From NCBI RefSeq assembly GCF_017654505.1, contig NC_054535.1:50266348-50330347 (forward strand): DNA of 64,000 bases, given 5' to 3'. The position numbers and the translations under genes were made by a program. Each line of letters starts with the position of its first letter. The first letter of the stretch is position 1. The notes below the pieces were generated by a model. That model was not told the DNA's origin. It was given only the letters and a program-made list of their open reading frames with translations, and did no database searches. The DNA comes from Polyodon spathula. Its lineage: Eukaryota; Chordata; Actinopteri; Acipenseriformes; Polyodontidae. This document shows positions 23,701-35,035 of this stretch, in pieces.

Positions 23701-24327
23701 TGTGTGCTGAATGGCAGGGCTGGGAGGTTAGAACTCCCTCTTGTCTAAATGAAACTGAATGTGGACCAGACGGCCAGGTGTCATTTGCATAATTGATGAT
23801 CAATGAACTCTTGTCACCTGCCTTTAAAAATGGTCTGGAAAGCCAATCCTTTGTTCTTTGTTCCTGTTCCTATTCATCTGGGTGACAATTCAGGCCTGCA
23901 TGGATAGCTAGGGAGAGAGGGCCGGATGGACCCACCACCATTATCTCTGTGTGGTAACTGGGATAATTGTTACAACTAGGGTAGGGATTAATTTAAGGGA
24001 TTTTAATCTCACCCCGGTTTGTGTTAGGGAGAAGGTTCCTGAAGCGGAACCTCCCTGTTAATGAGAGCAGTGCTGAGCCACTGTATGGTAAAATTTTGTT
24101 ATTTTGTTTTGTTTTGTGTTTTTGTAATTATGTACATGTGTGTGTTTTTCATTCTGCATTAGGACTACTATTGCTGGTACCCTAGTGGCAGCCAACAAGC
24201 ACTACAACTGCCTGCACCTTTGTATTAATAAAACCTGGACGGCTGAACAGAGTTTCAACGATAAACCACTTACGTCTGTCTTGTTCTCTCAGCGGATACA
24301 CACATGTAAAAGAACACCCCTGTTACA
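23701..24327 (+). mobile_element. Solo LTR-like element, family C
   Basis: The sequence starts TGTGTGCTGAATGGC and ends CCCCTGTTACA, with a poly(A) signal (attaataaaacc) near 24228 and TATA-like tttaaaaatgg near 23823. I found no clear target duplication. Confidence 0.45.
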
Positions 24328-24939
24328 GACCCCTACAATAAATTTTGGATTAAAACACGTTGTACACACACTAGATACTTTATTGCTATGCTTGCTTTAA
24401 TCAACTTTTATTACCACATGTTAAACACATTTCAATCTTTTCAATACCTCATGGAACAGTCCTTGGGGAATAAATGCAACAAATCTGCCACCTTGTTTTT
24501 GCGATATGAACAAAAATATAATTTCATTGTTTTCAGTTCTAATATGGTAGCTCATTCCTAAGACAAAGGAACTTCCTGTCTGCCTTTTTGTTCACTATGA
24601 GCTGTGTTTCAAGGTTATCGTGGATGTTTGTATTTTAAAAATTAAAGTGAAACAGTAACCCGGCCCATAGAGTACTTCTGTTTTGTGTATGTCGCATTGT
24701 AAGATTAAAGGTTATAGTCACAGTATAATTTATATAGGGAGTTCCATAAATGCCAGAACATGGTGCCTGCAGAGGACAGTCTGAATTAGATTGGTAGGGG
24801 AGGCAATGCACTGACCGCTGATCAATCATCAGTTGTCTTACTACCAAGGACTGTATTATGCATTAGTGTACTTTATGGGGTAGGAACTCAGAAACCATAT
24901 AGGCATGTGTGTTTTGTGACAAAACTCCCATTGTTCTTG

Positions 24940-25025
24940 GTCTTGTGAAAAAAAAAAAAAAAATTATATTGCTTAATTCATATACAGCAAAAAAAATAAA
25001 TAAATAAATAAATAAAAAAAACATT
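24940..25025. repeat. Poly(A) and (AAAT)n low-complexity tract
   Basis: An A tract at 24949-24962 and (AAAT)n near 24990-25015. Confidence 0.8.
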
Positions 25026-25990
25026 GGCTACAAGTCATATCCCAGGAGAGAAAAGCGTCATTGAATTCCATTTAAAATGTTCCTGTGATAAAAAGAACTG
25101 TGAAAAATAAAGGAACTGTGAAAATGACCGTTCTCAACTGGGATATATCCCTGCCCCTTTTTCTGTAGTTTCTTCAAAAAAATTGATTGTTCCGTATAAT
25201 AATTTAAATATACAAAAATAAATAAAATGCTGTACAAACAGGTGACATAAAACTAATTACGATTAAATGTTTTAATCGTCTTGTTTGAGACTCACCAAAT
25301 TAGTACGCAAGTTAACACCAATTGCAATGAACTTGGCAGCTCAGGATGGTCCCCAGCTGCATACTAAAAATGTTCTCAATTGCAACAAACCGAAAGCAAC
25401 TGCTGCTGCCCTCTAGAGGATATTAAAGCACAGGACTAACTTAGTCTAACAATTTCTATAGACTCAATATTTATAGTACGGTACTAACTGGAACAAAAGT
25501 GAAAAATCCCAAACTTTTATGTAACTGAACTATTCATAACTGTATATATATAATGCAGTGACTGCATTAGGTTTGCTCTATGTGATCTCTGTGTTACTGT
25601 CTCATGCTTAAAAATGGACCTTAAGGAATTAACAAGTGACTATAAATTAGGTTATTTATTGTGATAGCGTTAGTGTTACTGCACGAAAAAAAGAAAGAGA
25701 CTTAATTAGGGAGAAAAACTGATATTCAACCGATATTAAATAAATCTGAAATTTCAATGAACCAAGCTGTTGTTTCATAACCTGATTTTCACAGCAACCG
25801 CCTGGAAATCTGTAATAGCTCTGAAAATTGAGATATTACTGTTTAGTCCTGTCAAGAAAACTTTCAAGGTCTTTCATTCAGATTAGATGCTGCAGTCTGT
25901 GAGAGAATATTGGGGGTGATAAGAGAGCAGCAGACAAAGTGGAAAGGCATGTACTGGGGGCAGAGAAGCATAAAGCAACAGGTAACAATG
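25026..25990. other. Unannotated intergenic DNA
   Basis: AT-rich. No reading frame or repeat recognised. Confidence 0.4.
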
Positions 25991-26004
25991 TTAAAGATAA
26001 CCTC

Positions 26005-26275
26005 AGAAAAGTGGTGAGTGAATGATTAATTATCAATTACCCTTGGCCACACCCTATAAAAAGAACAAAATAAATGTTTATTTTGTGTGGGTGGGTTCAG
26101 TGAAGGCGAACAGAGAGAGAGTTCGCTTAAGAGAACACCGAGCTAGCTGAAGTTTGGGTGCTTTTTTTTGTTTTGTTGAAAGGATTTTTTTTTGTTCCTG
26201 TGTTTGTTTTGAATAATAAAAGAGCACCAAGATGCTGACTGCAGTTTCCAGAGTCTGGGTACTATTTTAAGGGCA
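26005..26275 (+). mobile_element. LTR fragment
   Basis: Contains cctataaaaagaac (TATA-like, about 26052) and, 160 bases on, gaataataaaagagcacc (poly(A) signal, about 26210), then a short R/U5-like tail. Arrangement and spacing fit an LTR. Family not identified. Confidence 0.4.
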
Positions 26276-26291
26276 TCATCATCATCATAAT

Positions 26292-26385
26292 AATGGGCTT
26301 CCGAGTGGCGCATCCAGTAGTCCAGAACGCACCCTACATCTTGGCGATCAACAGTTAGAATCCAGGCTATGCCAACAACCTTATT
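26292..26385 (+). repeat. tRNA-derived SINE fragment
   Basis: The segment gggcttccgagtggcgcatc...cagttagaatccaggct has a box A-like gtggcgcatccag and a box B-like gttagaatccag at tRNA spacing, as in SINE heads found in basal ray-finned fish. Too degenerate to be a functional tRNA. Confidence 0.5.
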
Positions 26386-26746
26386 TTCCACTTTCATTTC
26401 TGTTGCAGGATCTTGGAGCACATCTGCCACTGATGTTTTTCTTAATATAAATACTGAGGGTTTGCATAGAATTGCAATTTGTCTTTACCTTTAAAATCCT
26501 ATCTCAGAAAGCAAAGCACTGGTGGCACTTTTTCAAAACAAATTTAAAAAATCTTGATAGTTTCTTTGTCCAGAAAATCAGAACTATTTTATTTATTTTA
26601 ACAAAACATTCTTGTTTCAAAAATCGTCAAAGTGACGGTTAATATGTGTAACATTGTTAAAGTATTTAACACAATACAGTCTTTTAAACTGTTTTGTATT
26701 TACTTGTCTGAAACTTAGTCATAACATCCATTTTACCATGCAGCCA

Positions 26747-27261
26747 TGTCACAAAGACGGCTGGAGCAGAAACAGGAAATAGAGAGGTGGAGTTTGGTGA
26801 AGCTAAGCAAATGGTCTCGCTCAGCATTTAATAATGAACAGACAGACAATAAAAGGTTGCAAGACAAACTACACAGGACACAGCACATTTGACAAATTAA
26901 AGAGACAAACAAAACGGACTAACACTAAACAAACATGCTGAGCTGATATTTCGTTATTACCTCTGTCTCCAATCCCGTTCTCCTCTCACTGAACACACAA
27001 CCCCGAGTGAGTGAAAACATGCTGCTTTTATGCAGCTGTAGAGTCGCGGTACAACTGCGTATGAATTAAAGTGCAATTCCCCGTGCTCACATATTATTAC
27101 TTTTTACTTGCACGTGAAGTGCTGTGCAATCCTTGTGCCTAAATACAAATAAACATTTTAAAACACATTACACAGACCCGTTTATATCCCATGTACCAAT
27201 GACTATACATCAACATTAACACACAACACAAAATACACACAGGGGCAGGCACTTTGACACA
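26747..27261 (-). mobile_element. Solo LTR, family A, copy 2
   Basis: Inverted relative to copy 1 at 14121-14693 and recognisable along its whole length (for example ttgcacgtgaagtgctgtgcaatcc and its complement). A perfect 5-bp duplication, agcca, flanks it at 26742-26746 and 27262-27266. It starts TGTGTCAAAG and ends TTTGTGACA in sense, with TATA-like gatataaacggg. Confidence 0.85.
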
Positions 27262-27423
27262 AGCCATTACAAACTTTTGAACCAAGCTAACTAGCAGCAC
27301 TGAGTGCGAGGTTACATAACTGGAAGGCTTAAATTATACTTCTTAAAGCAACTGTGCTTAATTTCTAACAACTGTAATTATATAAAAAGTAAATTAGAAT
27401 AGAAACACATACATTTCTCTACT

Positions 27424-27527
27424 TCACAGAAGATATTTGAGGCATTTAAACCACAGCTTTCCTCTTGACTCTTGATTTATTCTTAACACGCAATCCATCT
27501 TTGGAACATCTTGAGCCGCCCCGGAGC
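27424..27527 (-). other. Candidate terminal exon of an unknown minus-strand gene
   Basis: A good acceptor (aatttcacag, minus strand) precedes an open segment in two possible frames. The frame that follows in phase from 28400-28488 ends at a TGA (27424-27426). Another frame gives a basic tail (KDGLRVKNKSRVKRKAVV-stop). Neither is recognised, so this is weak support. Confidence 0.2.
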
Positions 27528-28399
27528 CTGTGAAATTTGCTGCCAATAAGGTTACTAGAGATTTCTAATTTTATTCATGCTTGGTGTTTACTTAAAGGAT
27601 ATTTCTCATTCATTTAGTTTCATTAAGATGTCACTTTCAATGATCTCCCTTACAAAAAAAAAAAAATGATTATGCCAGAATGGAGCAAGACCATATAAAG
27701 CAAGTTGAAAGCAATAACTTCAACTATGATACAAGCATAAGGAATGATTTCATGCTAACACTTACACAATCCTTTCAGTCAGGCTGTATGTTTTCAAAGA
27801 AGGCATAACCTTGGATTCTCTATGGAAAAACAAGCATTTCCTGTATCAATCTTGCACAGTTCTTGCTTAAAACATATTTATGGTACTGCACATTTTCTTG
27901 ACCCTAGCATAATCCAAGCATTTTTTGTATGGGCTTCTTGTTTCAAACAACCTTTTCTATTCAGAATATACACAGCCTGAACTGAGAAACAAAAACACCT
28001 GTAGATTTGACATAATGAGCCTGCAGTAAGTTAAAAAGCTGTAGATCAGGGGTACCATTTATATACAAATTTATTCAGCAACATTAAAAAAAAAAAAAAG
28101 TCTCATATTGTAGGTAGCAGCTTGTGCTTAGAGAAGCACACTTAGATCCTCAAAAGTGTTGGGCTTAAATTGCCCCTAGAAGAAGATTGCTGGATCTGCT
28201 AAATGTATTTAAAAACTTCTAAAATTTAAACAGCATACTTTAGAATTACTTAACAGACCTAAAGGACATAAATACTGTACAAATCAGTTTAAATTAATCA
28301 TGAGTACTTTGGTTTTGGATTTTTTTGTAATGTATGTATTTGCACACATTGATGAACATGGATTTATAAGTGACTCATGGATGTTAATTCTGTACTTAC

Positions 28400-28488
28400 C
28401 GATGTTGTCATGCATGAGCATGAACAGAGTTGCAAAAGGTAGGAGGCCGCTCTTGTGCACTGGGGTTTGAGATATGTCCTCTAAATCA
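28400..28488 (-). CDS. Candidate internal exon, unknown protein
   Basis: On the minus strand the acceptor tttgttacag and donor gtaagtac enclose 89 bases that read DLEDISQTPVHKSGLLPFAT and on to LFMLMHDNI, with one spare base at each end. It joins in phase to 28591-28659. The composition looks like a folded, conserved protein rather than transposon debris. I do not recognise the family. Confidence 0.4.
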
Positions 28489-28590
28489 CTGTAACAAATT
28501 GTCAGAATGTTAACAATGAAAAGAAAAGTGACATGACATTATTTAAACAGGGATGTATAACACTATATTTTTTGGAACCCTGCTACTTAC

Positions 28591-28659
28591 CCTTTAACAT
28601 CAACTTGCTGCAAGATTTGCATAACAAAATTCCAAAAGGTCCCAGGTGGATTAGCATCT
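28591..28659 (-). CDS. Candidate internal exon, unknown protein
   Basis: Minus strand, reading DANPPGTFWNFVMQILQQVD then VKG, followed by a consensus donor gtaagt (28590-28585). The acceptor (catttctcaag) is weak, and an in-frame TGA lies just upstream. A solo LTR inserted at about 28730 may have damaged the upstream part. It splices in phase to 28400-28488. Confidence 0.4.
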
Positions 28660-28729
28660 CTTGAGAAATGTGTTCAACTTATGTGAACTCATACTGGATC
28701 CCCAATAACAACAATATATATTGTGAACG

Positions 28730-29204
28730 ATCCTTGCACTCAGAGTTCGTTGCCCCTTTAAAAGCAGACCCAGGACACAAATTGAGTTTTCTAGTGCTGA
28801 CGCGCACTTTTAATAAACACAAATAAACACAAACAAAAATTAAACAAACAGAAATAAACACCTAGCTCTCCTTTAGAGCTCTGACTAAACACCACCGGGA
28901 ACCTAACTAACACTCAGGACGGCTAAGCCATTTACCTGACACAAACACCAACTCACACAGGCTTCACTCAACACTCTCTTCAATACAACCAGACACACAC
29001 ATAGTCAGGCTCTTCACTCAGCAGCCTCTAGCAGACTTAAATACCCTGCACCTGCTCCAATTTACAATTAGCACCAGGTGCAGGGGATTAACTAAACAAT
29101 AAAACAATTAACAATTACAAAAACCCTTAGCCCAATTCACCCACAGTGCATTTTCACATGGTTTTAGCAGGGAGGAATTTTAACCCCCTCCCTGCTATCT
29201 TACT
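28730..29204 (-). mobile_element. Solo LTR-like repeat, family B, copy 2
   Basis: Same block order as 22185-22645, with better preserved central parts (cctaactaacactcaggacggctaagcc; cctgcacctgctcc). TATA-like ggtatttaag in minus sense near 29040. The ends are approximate. Confidence 0.65.
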
Positions 29205-29236
29205 ATATATATATATCTATATCTATATCTATATCT

Positions 29237-29305
<69 letters not shown>

Positions 29306-29311
29306 CATACA
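29203..29311. repeat. (TATC)/(TA) mixed microsatellite
   Basis: Alternating tatatc hexamers followed by pure TA and then (TACA)n, ending at the left terminal repeat of the next Tc1 element. Confidence 0.95.
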
Positions 29312-30815
29312 TACAGTGCCTACAGAAAGTATACACCTCAAAATGTTCACTTTTTGTTGCCTTATAGCCTGGAATTAAAATGCATTAAAACAGTTTTTTT
29401 TTTTTTTATTTATCTACACATCCTACCCCACTTCCTAATTATCAATTATCTACACATCCTACCCCAACTTCCTAGTGAAAGAAATTTCTAGAAAATTAAT
29501 AAAAACTGACATAGCTTGGTTGGATATGTGTCCACCCCCTTGTAATAGCAATCCTAAATTACCTCAGGTGTAACCAATCGCCTTCAAAATCACACACCAA
29601 GTTAAGTGGCCTCCACCAGTGTTAAATTGTAGTGATTCACTTGATTTCAGGATAAATTCAGCAGTTCCTGTAGGTTCCTTCTGCTGGATAGTGCATTTCA
29701 AAGCAAAGACTCAACCATGAGCACTAAGTCTCTTTCAAAAGAACTCTAGGACAAAGTTGTTGAAAGGCACAGATCAGGGGATGGATATAAAAAAAATATC
29801 AAAGGCCTTGACTATCCCTTGGAGCATGGTCAAGACAATAATTAAAAAGTGAAAGGTATATGGAACAACCACACCCTGCCTAGATCAGGCCATCCCTCCA
29901 AACTGGATGACTGAGCAAGAAGGAGACTGATCAGAGAGACTACCAAGAAGCCAATGGCAACTCTGCAAGAGCTACAGGCTTTTAAAAGTGTGCACGTGAC
30001 AACAATATCTCAAGCACTCCACAAATCTAGCCTGTATGGTAGGGTAGCAAGAAGGAAGCCATTAATCAAGGAAGCTCATCTTGAATCCCATTTGAAACTA
30101 AAATGGAACTTTTTGGCCTAAATTCAAAGCATTATGTTTGGCACACACGCAACACATCACCCAAAGAACACCATCCCTACTGTGAAGCATGGTGGTGGCG
30201 GCATCATGTTATGGGGATGTTTCTCCTTGGCCGGAACTGGGGCACTTGTCAGGATAGAAGGGAAAATGAATGCAGCAAAGTACAGAGAAGTCCTTGAGGA
30301 AAACCTGCTGCCCTCTGCAAGAAAGCTGAAACTAGAACAGAAGTTCACCTTTTAGCATGACAACAACCCAAAGCACACAGCCAAAGCTGCACTGGAGTGG
30401 CTAAGGAACAAAAAGGTAAATGTCCTCGAGTGGCCCAGTCAGAGCCCCAACCTAAATCCAATCGAAAATTTGTGGCATGACTTGAAGATTGCTGTCCATC
30501 AACGCTCCCCAAGGAACTTGACAGAGCTTGAACAGTTTTGTAAAGAAGAATGGTCAAATATTGCCAAATCTAGGTGTGCAAAGTTGGTAGAGACCTATCC
30601 CAACAGACTCACAGCTGTAATTGCTGCCAAAGGTGCTTCCTCCAAGGGGGGTGGAGACTTATCCAATTATCTTTCAGTTTTGTATTTTTAATATATAATT
30701 TTTTTTTTCTCAATAAAAACCTTTTTCCCCTTAACAGTGTGGAGTATGGTGTGTAGATAAGTGGGAAAAAAATCCTCATTTAAATGCATGAAACTCTGAG
30801 GCAACACAACAAAAT

Positions 30816-30819
<4 letters not shown>
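29312..30819 (+). mobile_element. Tc1-like transposon, family B, copy 1 (dead)
   Basis: The left terminal repeat is cagtgcctacagaaagtata...gttgccttatagcc. The right end carries its shortened, diverged complement before a (TA)n array. Transposase remnants on + run from about 29717 to 30660: helix-turn-helix pieces (RRRLIRETTKKPMATLQELQ), [26 protein letters not shown] and [13 protein letters not shown]. Several stops (for example before HDNNP) break it. Confidence 0.85.

Positions 30820-30882
<63 letters not shown>
30820..30882. repeat. (TA)n microsatellite
   Basis: About 31 TA units abutting the right end of the Tc1 element. Confidence 0.97.
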
Positions 30883-30886
<4 letters not shown>

Positions 30887-30894
30887 AGTTTGCC

Positions 30895-31500
30895 AGCAAT
30901 TTCAACATCTTTGTCCATGTAAATAAATTCTTCAAATTCTTCAGGGCGTCATTTTTTCAGGAACTGGAAAATTTGCAAGTGAATCATTTCCATCTGACAC
31001 ATCTGCTGCCTCGTCCATACAGAAGCTGCCCTTGTGAAAGCAGTTCACCATCTTCTGTGAGCTGACAGCATTCCACAATAGTCAGGTAGAGGGCATCTAT
31101 TAGACTGATGCTCTTGGAAACATCCTTGGCTATCTTCTCGGGTTCTGCTTCAAGAGCAGTGATGATGTAACGGTTGAGTCGGCTCTTGTAGTGCACCTTA
31201 CAGTTTTTGATCACCCCCATATCCATCGGTTGCATCATGCTTGTCATGTTGGATGGCAGAAAATTGTTTGTTGTCTGAGGGATGCACTGATAAGTTGTCA
31301 ACCAGAAGGCATATACGCCGATCCCTTGTGAAACCATATTTTGTCCATGTGAGTGAACTGCTGAAAAGTAAACACGGCCAGGAAGACAGTTAGCTGCACC
31401 CCTGGTTAACAAAGTCACATTCCCATTCCAACCATTCTGAAATTACCAGTTCTTGTTAAAATTTTCCGTTATTGCAGGAATTACTGCAGAGGGAATATTT
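30895..31500 (-). pseudogene. Tigger/pogo-type transposase remnant
   Basis: The minus strand encodes FLPSNMTSMMQPMDMGVIKNCKVHYKSR, matching the LPPNTTSxxQPMDxGVI block of the Tigger/jerky DDE domain, followed by helical sequence. The preceding block ICLLVDNLSVHP (for LLxDNxxxH) lies in another frame, so a frameshift separates the catalytic Asp from the rest. It is a degraded DNA transposon. Confidence 0.7.
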
Positions 31501-31984
31501 GTAACATTAGGTAGATAGGTTACGTTTACAATTAGGCATGCTTAAAATTCAAAGGTTGAGCACAACACACAGTCACATTAAAGAATCAAGAAGTGCATTT
31601 AACATATTTAATGAATGGTGAAATACAACTTAGTAAATGGTTTATATGGAAAACCGTAAACACGATTCAAAGTTGCTGCAGTACGTCCACTGTTTTGTCA
31701 TTTCAATTATTTCACAAAACAATGCATTAAACTTTAAAGCTGTAGTGTCCAGTACAAAAGCACATTGTGAAAAACCACATTTGAAGGTGAAGCATAATCA
31801 ATCAGACTCTGAGTCTGTCATCTGAAACCTTCATCATCGATGATGAGGGAGAGAGAGCGAGAGACTTACCATTGAGGAGAAAGTCTGGAGTTAACCCCTC
31901 AGACATTATTTCCACATGGTTATTAAAAGATGGAAATTAACGGTGAAAATTGACTTTCAGCTGAAAGTTGGGGTGGGGCGATCA

Positions 31985-32130
31985 TTCAAACGGGGTGTTG
32001 ACTCGGCAGAATCTGTATATCTTAATCCTAAAATTCTAGGTAATGCAAAACTTTGGGCCATAGCTGTAGTCCCTCTCTAAACCAGACATGTTGGAAGAAA
32101 GACTGGTTGTCCAAAATATCGAGATGTCAG
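31985..32130. repeat. DNA-transposon terminal fragments
   Basis: Contains ctaggtaatgcaaaactttgggccatagctgta, a common Tc1/mariner-type fish terminal repeat in complement, directly followed by gtagtccctctctaaaccag, resembling a pogo/Tigger end. It may be the outer end of the 30.9-31.5 kb element. Confidence 0.35.
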
Positions 32131-32299
32131 GTTTAAAAATAAATAAATTGTGCATCCACACACATTGAGTGCCCAGTTTATTTTAACATATAATTTATTT
32201 TTGTATAAATCATTAACATTTTAAATAACATTACTGTATTTCCTGTACATATTACATTATGTACAAATATAAATCTGTACAGTCAGCATATACAGTACA

Positions 32300-34480
32300 G
32301 CTAGGGTTGCAACCTGTCCGGATTTGACCCATACAGTCTAGGAATTGGCATCTGTGTCCGGGTGGCAGTAATTAAAAAACCAGGACGCCCTAATGTCTGG
32401 GTTTAAATGAAACGCATAACAAACACCAACCTTCTTTTAATGTTTTATTTGACATACATTAGTTTAGTTGAATAATGCTGGGGACAACAAACATATCCAC
32501 TTGATGTAAAAAATCCAATAGGTCTGAGGGTCCTTCAAGTTGAACTTGAAAATCCAAATGAATATGACGGCTCCTGACAAAAGACCACAGTGATGCAAGA
32601 TGCAAAGTATTCCATATTTTTACAGTAAAACACAACGCTGTAGCGGCTTTAAAAACTCACCTACATTCTGACCGTCACAAATGTGCTTTTCATGCTCAGA
32701 AATCCAATGTCTGTCAGGAAAAATTCTTTGTGGGAAAAAAAAAAAAAAAACGCAGTGGAAGAGGACAGCATTGTTGCTTCAGAGATTGCATTGACTTACC
32801 ATGGAGTTACTCACCCCATCAGCTACTTCTAAGATTAAACTATAACATACCATATAGCTACTATAAATGCAATAGCAAATGAAGGCCTAGCAGAGTTTTG
32901 GTCTGCTTCTTGTTCAATCGAACATGTTTTTCTTACAATCTAAACATTGTTTTAAAATGAATGCACCTACATTTATATATGAATTTGTTTAAGAAGTGTT
33001 TAGCCAGAAATAAATCAATTGAATGTGTCATGAAGTTTACAATGATTTCCAGAGTGTACTGTTTGTATATCTTAAAATGTTATATTTGTACTGTATTATA
33101 TTGTATATTAATGCCGGTACAGCAAGTATGTGTTTAACCGTGTCTTATACCCAATACAGTACTTGCAACTCAGCAGGTTAATCTGTAAGGTTTTTCGTTT
33201 TTTGATCAAGTTAGTGTACAAAAATACACTGTACCGTAACATGGTTGAATAAACATAACAGCCAATGTGGCACTATTATCTGTACAATGTCTAAGATACT
33301 TGATGTGTTAGTATAGTGTGGAAACAGGCTCTGGGGTAACGTCTTTCCCAATTCCAAAATCGCGAAGATGCTCCACTGTGGAAGAATGAAAAGTGGATCA
33401 GTTGTGCAAAACTTGTTGTGCCCGTATGCAGTAGAATCTTATGTAAAGGGATTATGGGATGGAAAACCATATCCACTTTCTCTTGATGTGTCAACCAAGG
33501 GAAATGTAAAGTACTTCCCTGTTGCTGTGATCTATTTCCCCCAGGATATTGGGGTTAAGAAAGATGTGATTGATTTTTACGAAGACTCAAATGAAACTCC
33601 TAACACTATTTCTGCACACTTGTGTGAGGTGCTTAACACATGTGGCCTGAGTCTCAAGAATATAGTTTCATATGGGGCAGACTTATGAGTTAAAAACTGA
33701 CCCAGATCTCTTGGTCCATAAATGTTATCTTTTTTTGTGCACAGCTTGAATATATTTCAATCTGCAATACTGAAACTGGAGAGTGACTACACACAGTCCA
33801 ATGAGATCTTTAGTGTGCTAAATGGCTCAACCTAAAATCTTGCATTTCAGAATATTTTTTTGGCTTCAAAGTTAACCAAGCACTACCAAATCTGCCACCA
33901 AGCAAACAAGAAAAATTCTAAACAAATGCTTTAAATGTCTACCAAAGAAGTGTAGAACATTTGGAGAAGAGATTTTTTTTTGCCACTTTCAGTTTGAAGT
34001 CTAATCCTGCCCTCATGTCTGATGCTCTCTTTGAGGTTCCAAGGATTTTTGAGGTACAAATAGATGGCAAGCAACTCTTGAATAAATACTGTACCTTGAA
34101 AAAAGTGCTACTAAAACTGGACTCCGATAATGAACTTGCAGTGGACCATCAGTGGGTGAATTTTTTTGACAGCTGGGATGCACCCAACCGCTTGAGAATT
34201 GTAGAATGTGGTTCTGCTATTCCAGTCAGCAATGCCTTTGTGGAACAAATGTTTAGCGTAATGCATCTTTAGAGAGATGAAAGAAATCTGATGTCTTCAA
34301 TCCTGGTCAAGTCGGAAATTTGCATCAGGTTTAACTTCAGTATGTTCTGTGGGGAATTTTATGACTTTTTTTCTGCTAAACAAAGAACTGCTGAAAGCAG
34401 CAAAATTAAATGCAGAGTACACACGGAAGAAGAAATGATTGATATTCCCTTTACATTCTATACCTTAAATATTGATTAAG
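32300..34480 (+). mobile_element. hAT-family DNA transposon remnant
   Basis: The left boundary resembles hAT ends (ctagggttgcaacctgtccgg). Two coding fragments follow on +: 33368-33688 (SLDVSTKGNVKYFPVAVIYF, VIDFYEDSNETPNTISAHL) and 33961-34272, which ends with the hAT C-terminal dimerisation motif VECGSAIPVSNAFVEQMFSVM. Stops separate them. The right terminal repeat was not located. Confidence 0.7.
33368..34272 (+). pseudogene. hAT transposase fragments
   Basis: Central RNase-H-like segment and the terminal dimerisation domain of a hAT transposase, in separated frames with a stop-rich stretch (33689-33960) between. See the element entry for motifs. Confidence 0.7.
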
Positions 34481-35035
34481 TAGGGAACTACAGCAATTAC
34501 TTTTTAAAATTACAAAATACAATTGTTTATATCACTATGTAAAGAGATTTTTGTCTATTAAAAGTCACATATAATGCACAATATGCATAATATGTAAGAC
34601 CAAACACAGGACATTTTTCTGTGATGTTATACAATACATTTATATGATAATCAACTAGTGAATTTTGTGGGCATGTATTACTTTACTGTATCCACTATGG
34701 CTTGCTAGTTTGATTGCTAGAAATATCAACAGCCCAATACTGTGTATATTGCATTGTGTTAAACTTTATTACAGTATATTGCACAGTTTCGATAATCTTA
34801 GACTTATCCCAAACATATAAACACAGACATATGGAGTTGTAGTACAAAGAATTGGAAGCAATTACAATTTTAAAAGGGAAAAAGAACTCTGTCATTGTTA
34901 CTTCACCAGATTAATGATTCTAGTTGTTGTTTATTCTTGTGTTTTTTTGGTTTTTTTTTGTTATTTGTTCTGACATTTCCAACCTTTAAACCATATTTTG
35001 CAATAAACTGTATTTTCTTTGTTATTGGCATAATA

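Noticed and set aside
26292..26385. A tRNA gene
   Set aside because: Box A and B are recognisable but the acceptor stem does not pair and the sequence matches a degenerate SINE head.
31860..31925. Possible minus-strand exon reading NHVEIMSEGLTPDFLLN before a GTAAGT donor
   Set aside because: No usable acceptor upstream, and it lies between transposon fragments. Probably coincidental or transposon-derived.
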